A stretch of 33,971 nt of DNA from an uncultured Mycoplasmatota bacterium (GTDB taxonomy: Bacteria > Bacillota_I > Bacilli_A > RF39 > UBA660): assembly GCA_900552975.1 (NCBI GenBank), contig UWSL01000004.1, forward strand, positions 1 through 33,971, written 5' to 3'. The position numbers and the translations under genes were made by a program. Each line of letters opens with the position of its first letter. Positions within the stretch are counted from its first letter, which is position 1. The notes under the pieces were generated by a model. It made no database searches. It saw nothing but the letters and a program-made list of their open reading frames with translations, and was not told the origin of the DNA. Below, in pieces: positions 31,367 through 33,971 of the stretch.

Positions 31367-33910
31367 ATGTTAGAAACTAAATATGATCATAAAAAAGTTG
31401 AAATAAATAAATATGAAAATTGGAAAGAAAAGGGGTACTTTGAAGCGGGAGACAAAAGCAAAGATGCTTATACGATAGTAATTCCACCTCCAAATGTTAC
31501 AGGTAAGTTACACATTGGTCATGCTTATGATGTTTCTATTCAAGATGCTATTATAAGATATAAAAGAATGATGGGATTTGATGCTTTATGGTTACCTGGA
31601 ATGGACCATGCTGCTATTGCAACAGAAGCTAAGGTTGTTAAAAGATTAAAAGAACAAGGGATAGATAAATATGAATATGGTAGGGATAAATTTTTAGAAG
31701 CTTGTTGGGATTGGACACGTGAATTTGGCGGTAATATAAGAAAACAGTGGGCTGCTATGGGAATATCTGTTGATTATAGTAGAGAATCATTTACTTTAGA
31801 TGAAAATCTTACTAAAGCTGTAAAAAAAGTTTTTGTTGATTATTATAATAAAGGATTAATATATCGTGGAGAAAAGATAATTAACTGGGATCCTGCGGCA
31901 CAAACAGCTTTATCTAATGAAGAGGTTATTTTCTCTGAGGAAAAGAGTGCTTTTTATCATTTAAAATATAAAATTGAAGGTACAGAAGAATACTTGGATG
32001 TTGCAACAACTAGACCAGAAACTTTATTTGGTGATACGGCAGTTGCCGTAAATGAAAATGATGAAAGGTATAAAAAATATGTCGGTAAAAATGTTGAATT
32101 ACCTTTAATGAATAAAGTTATTCCAATTATTACTGATGAACATGCTGACATGGAAAAAGGAACCGGTGTTGTTAAGATAACCCCAGCTCATGATCCTAAT
32201 GACTTTGAAGTAGGGAATAGACATAATTTAGAGCGAATCGTTATTATGAATGATGATGCAACAATGAATGAAAATTGTCCTGCTAAGTATGTAGGAATGA
32301 CGAGAGAAGAGGCCCGTAAAGTTGTTTTAGAAGATTTAAAAGAAGCAGGTTTATTACTTGAAATAGAACCTTTAGTACATGAAGTAGGACATTCTGAACG
32401 TACAGGTGTTATGGTAGAGCCAATGATTAAGAAACAATGGTTTGTTGATATGAAAGGTTTATCTAAATTGGTTTTAGATACACAAGACAAAGAAAATGAA
32501 AAAGTTAATTTTGTTCCGAGTAAGTTTGAAAATACATTAAGAGCGTGGATGACTGATTGTCATGATTGGTGTATTTCGCGTCAATTGTGGTGGGGACATC
32601 GAATTCCTGCTTGGTACAAAGGTGATGAAATATATGTAGGAATGGAAGAACCTTTAGAAGATGGTTGGGTACAAGACAATGATGTTTTAGACACTTGGTT
32701 CTCTAGTGCTTTATGGCCTTTTGCAACGATGGGCTGGCCAGATAAAACAGAAGATTTGGAAAGATATTTTCCTAATGATTGTTTAGTTACTGGTTATGAT
32801 ATTATCTTCTTCTGGGTTTCAAGAATGATGTTCCAATCTGAGTATTTATTAGGCTCTAGACCATTTAAAGATTGTATAATACATGGTTTAATAAGAGATA
32901 AAGATGGTCGTAAGATGTCTAAGTCTTTAGGTAATGGTGTTGATCCGTTTGATATGATTGATAAATATGGTTGTGATGCTTTAAGATATTATTTAACTAC
33001 AGATTGTGCTTTAGGTACGGATTTAAGATTTGATGAAGTTAAAATGTCTTCAACTTGGAATTATATTAATAAAATTTGGAATGCTTCTAGATTTGTTTTA
33101 TTAAATATTGAAGATTTGAAAGAATTATCTTTTGAAAATTTAACTAGTCAAGATAAATGGATTTTAACTAAATACGAAAATATTGTTAAGTCTTCAATTA
33201 AACACATGGATAATTATGAATTTAATATATTCGGAGCTGAAACATATAATTTTATATATGATGATTTTTGTAGTAATTATATTGAATTTGCTAAATTTAA
33301 TAGTGAATCAAAGACAACTAAATCAGTACTATGTATGATTTTAACTGGTATTTTAAAAATGTTACATCCATTTATGCCATTTGTAACTGAAGAAATTTAT
33401 CAAATGTTACCTATTAAAGATGCTGAATCTATTATGATAAGTGAATATCCTAAGTATAATGATGAGTATATTTTTAATGAAGATAAAGAATTGATTGATA
33501 AAGTTATTGAGTATATTTCTTTATTTAGAAATAAAAAGCTAGAGAATAATGTTGGTAGTGATTTTGAAGTTGTAACTAATATTGATAATGAATTAATTTT
33601 AAAAATGTTAAAACTTGAAGATAAGAAAGTTGAAACAAGTACTTTAAAGGGAAGTGTTTTAGTATCTTTAGGTGATTTTGAATTAACTATTTATTATGAT
33701 AATTCTAAACAAAAGAGTGAAGAATTAGATAATTTATTGAAAGAAAAAGAAACATTAGAAAATAGTATTGCTAGACGTAGTAGGTTACTTGCTAATGAAA
33801 ATTATGTTGCTAAAGCCCCAGAAAAGATTGTTAATGCAGAGCGTGATAATTTGAAAAGTGAACAAGAAAAATTAGATGTAGTTTTAAAAAGATTAGAAGA
33901 AATAAAATAG
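31367..33910 (+). CDS. valS: Valyl-tRNA synthetase
   Basis: This 847-residue class I synthetase charges tRNA-Val. The HIGH motif is HIGH at residues 49-52 (PPPNVTGKLHIGHAYD) and the KMSKS motif is at 516-520 (GRKMSKSLGNGVDP). The CP1 editing domain is intact (DVATTRPETLFGDTAVAV; GTGVVKITPAHDPNDFEVG). The anticodon-binding domain and a C-terminal coiled coil (~residues 785-847, NLLKEKETLENSIARRSRLLANENYVAKAPEKIVNAER) complete a standard length. GAGGAGAG precedes the ATG, which directly follows the stop of the HD gene. Control is by the upstream valine T-box. No clear terminator lies in the 61 bases after the gene. Confidence 0.98.
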   Translation: MLETKYDHKKVEINKYENWKEKGYFEAGDKSKDAYTIVIPPPNVTGKLHIGHAYDVSIQDAIIRYKRMMGFDALWLPGMDHAAIATEAKVVKRLKEQGIDKYEYGRDKFLEACWDWTREFGGNIRKQWAAMGISVDYSRESFTLDENLTKAVKKVFVDYYNKGLIYRGEKIINWDPAAQTALSNEEVIFSEEKSAFYHLKYKIEGTEEYLDVATTRPETLFGDTAVAVNENDERYKKYVGKNVELPLMNKVIPIITDEHADMEKGTGVVKITPAHDPNDFEVGNRHNLERIVIMNDDATMNENCPAKYVGMTREEARKVVLEDLKEAGLLLEIEPLVHEVGHSERTGVMVEPMIKKQWFVDMKGLSKLVLDTQDKENEKVNFVPSKFENTLRAWMTDCHDWCISRQLWWGHRIPAWYKGDEIYVGMEEPLEDGWVQDNDVLDTWFSSALWPFATMGWPDKTEDLERYFPNDCLVTGYDIIFFWVSRMMFQSEYLLGSRPFKDCIIHGLIRDKDGRKMSKSLGNGVDPFDMIDKYGCDALRYYLTTDCALGTDLRFDEVKMSSTWNYINKIWNASRFVLLNIEDLKELSFENLTSQDKWILTKYENIVKSSIKHMDNYEFNIFGAETYNFIYDDFCSNYIEFAKFNSESKTTKSVLCMILTGILKMLHPFMPFVTEEIYQMLPIKDAESIMISEYPKYNDEYIFNEDKELIDKVIEYISLFRNKKLENNVGSDFEVVTNIDNELILKMLKLEDKKVETSTLKGSVLVSLGDFELTIYYDNSKQKSEELDNLLKEKETLENSIARRSRLLANENYVAKAPEKIVNAERDNLKSEQEKLDVVLKRLEEIK

Positions 33911-33971
33911 AATAAAAGCTTTTTTAATAATTTTTAATGAATATTTGATTCTTTTATAAGTTATAATCATC

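Noticed and set aside
32188..32490. 100-residue minus-strand frame inside valS
   Set aside because: Antisense to the conserved editing region of valS, so a codon shadow.
33886..33926. Terminator after valS
   Set aside because: The only pairing is AAAAAG with CTTTTT across a long loop, plus an AAAAGCTTTT palindrome with no loop; not convincing.
33945..33971. Promoter of a next gene at the right edge
   Set aside because: TATAAT (33962-33967) is present but the only TTGATT is 11 bases away; the window ends before a gene can be seen.
1..33971. tRNA, rRNA, CRISPR array, insertion sequence or prophage
   Set aside because: No cloverleaf-type CCA-adjacent segment, repeat-spacer array, transposase or phage structural gene was seen; the structured RNAs found are the two T-boxes.

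Overview
The window is a gene-dense, strongly A+T-rich stretch from a low-GC Gram-positive bacterium. Housekeeping genes (hrcA-grpE-dnaK, dnaG-rpoD-trmK, T-box-controlled aminoacyl-tRNA synthetases) are mixed with small orphan membrane proteins and part of a type IV pilus/competence-type machine. TGA is used as a stop (dnaG, trmK, the gene before alaS), so the code is the standard bacterial one and not the Mycoplasma one. Gene content, small orphan membrane proteins and surface-protein style suggest an uncultured gut Bacilli/Mollicutes-like lineage (RF39-type). That placement is an inference from pattern recognition, not a measured phylogeny.

Layout. 1-244: divergent intergenic region with two CIRCE operators. 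245-6834: heat-shock cluster hrcA-grpE-dnaK-pepF-dnaJ, with an oligoendopeptidase F between dnaK and dnaJ. 6869-9658: a membrane-anchored surface protein, then a coupled pair (bitopic coiled-coil-like protein and DUF3267-type HEXXH membrane protein). 9693-14409: mtaB, an unrecognised two-gene unit, and recD2. 14446-15996: a 47-aa membrane peptide, a terminator hairpin, an AI-2E-type permease and an 85-aa orphan. 15995-17438 (minus): a two-gene ABC transporter. 17481-20017: alanine T-box, P-loop nucleotide kinase and a short AlaRS. 20056-22362: a HlyIII-family membrane protein and a thioester-domain surface adhesin. 22392-25959: dnaG-rpoD-trmK, convergent with a small gene possibly related to YqfQ. 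26246-30337: pilC-pilD facing pilB. 30374-33910: valine T-box, HD-domain hydrolase and valS.

Gene co-operation. Heat-shock genes are set up for HrcA/CIRCE repression. The alanine and valine T-boxes each couple synthetase expression to tRNA charging, and each also controls a small nucleotide-type enzyme placed before the synthetase. PilB, PilC and the prepilin peptidase would drive a pilus or pseudopilus whose pilins are not in the window.

Two window-wide regularities helped in choosing starts. The ribosome binding site is usually GGTGA placed 4-5 bases before ATG, rather than a centred GGAGG. Many promoters are extended -10 type (TGn-TATAAT) placed so close to the gene that the predicted leader is only about 10-35 bases. 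No rRNA, tRNA, CRISPR array, insertion sequence or prophage was seen.
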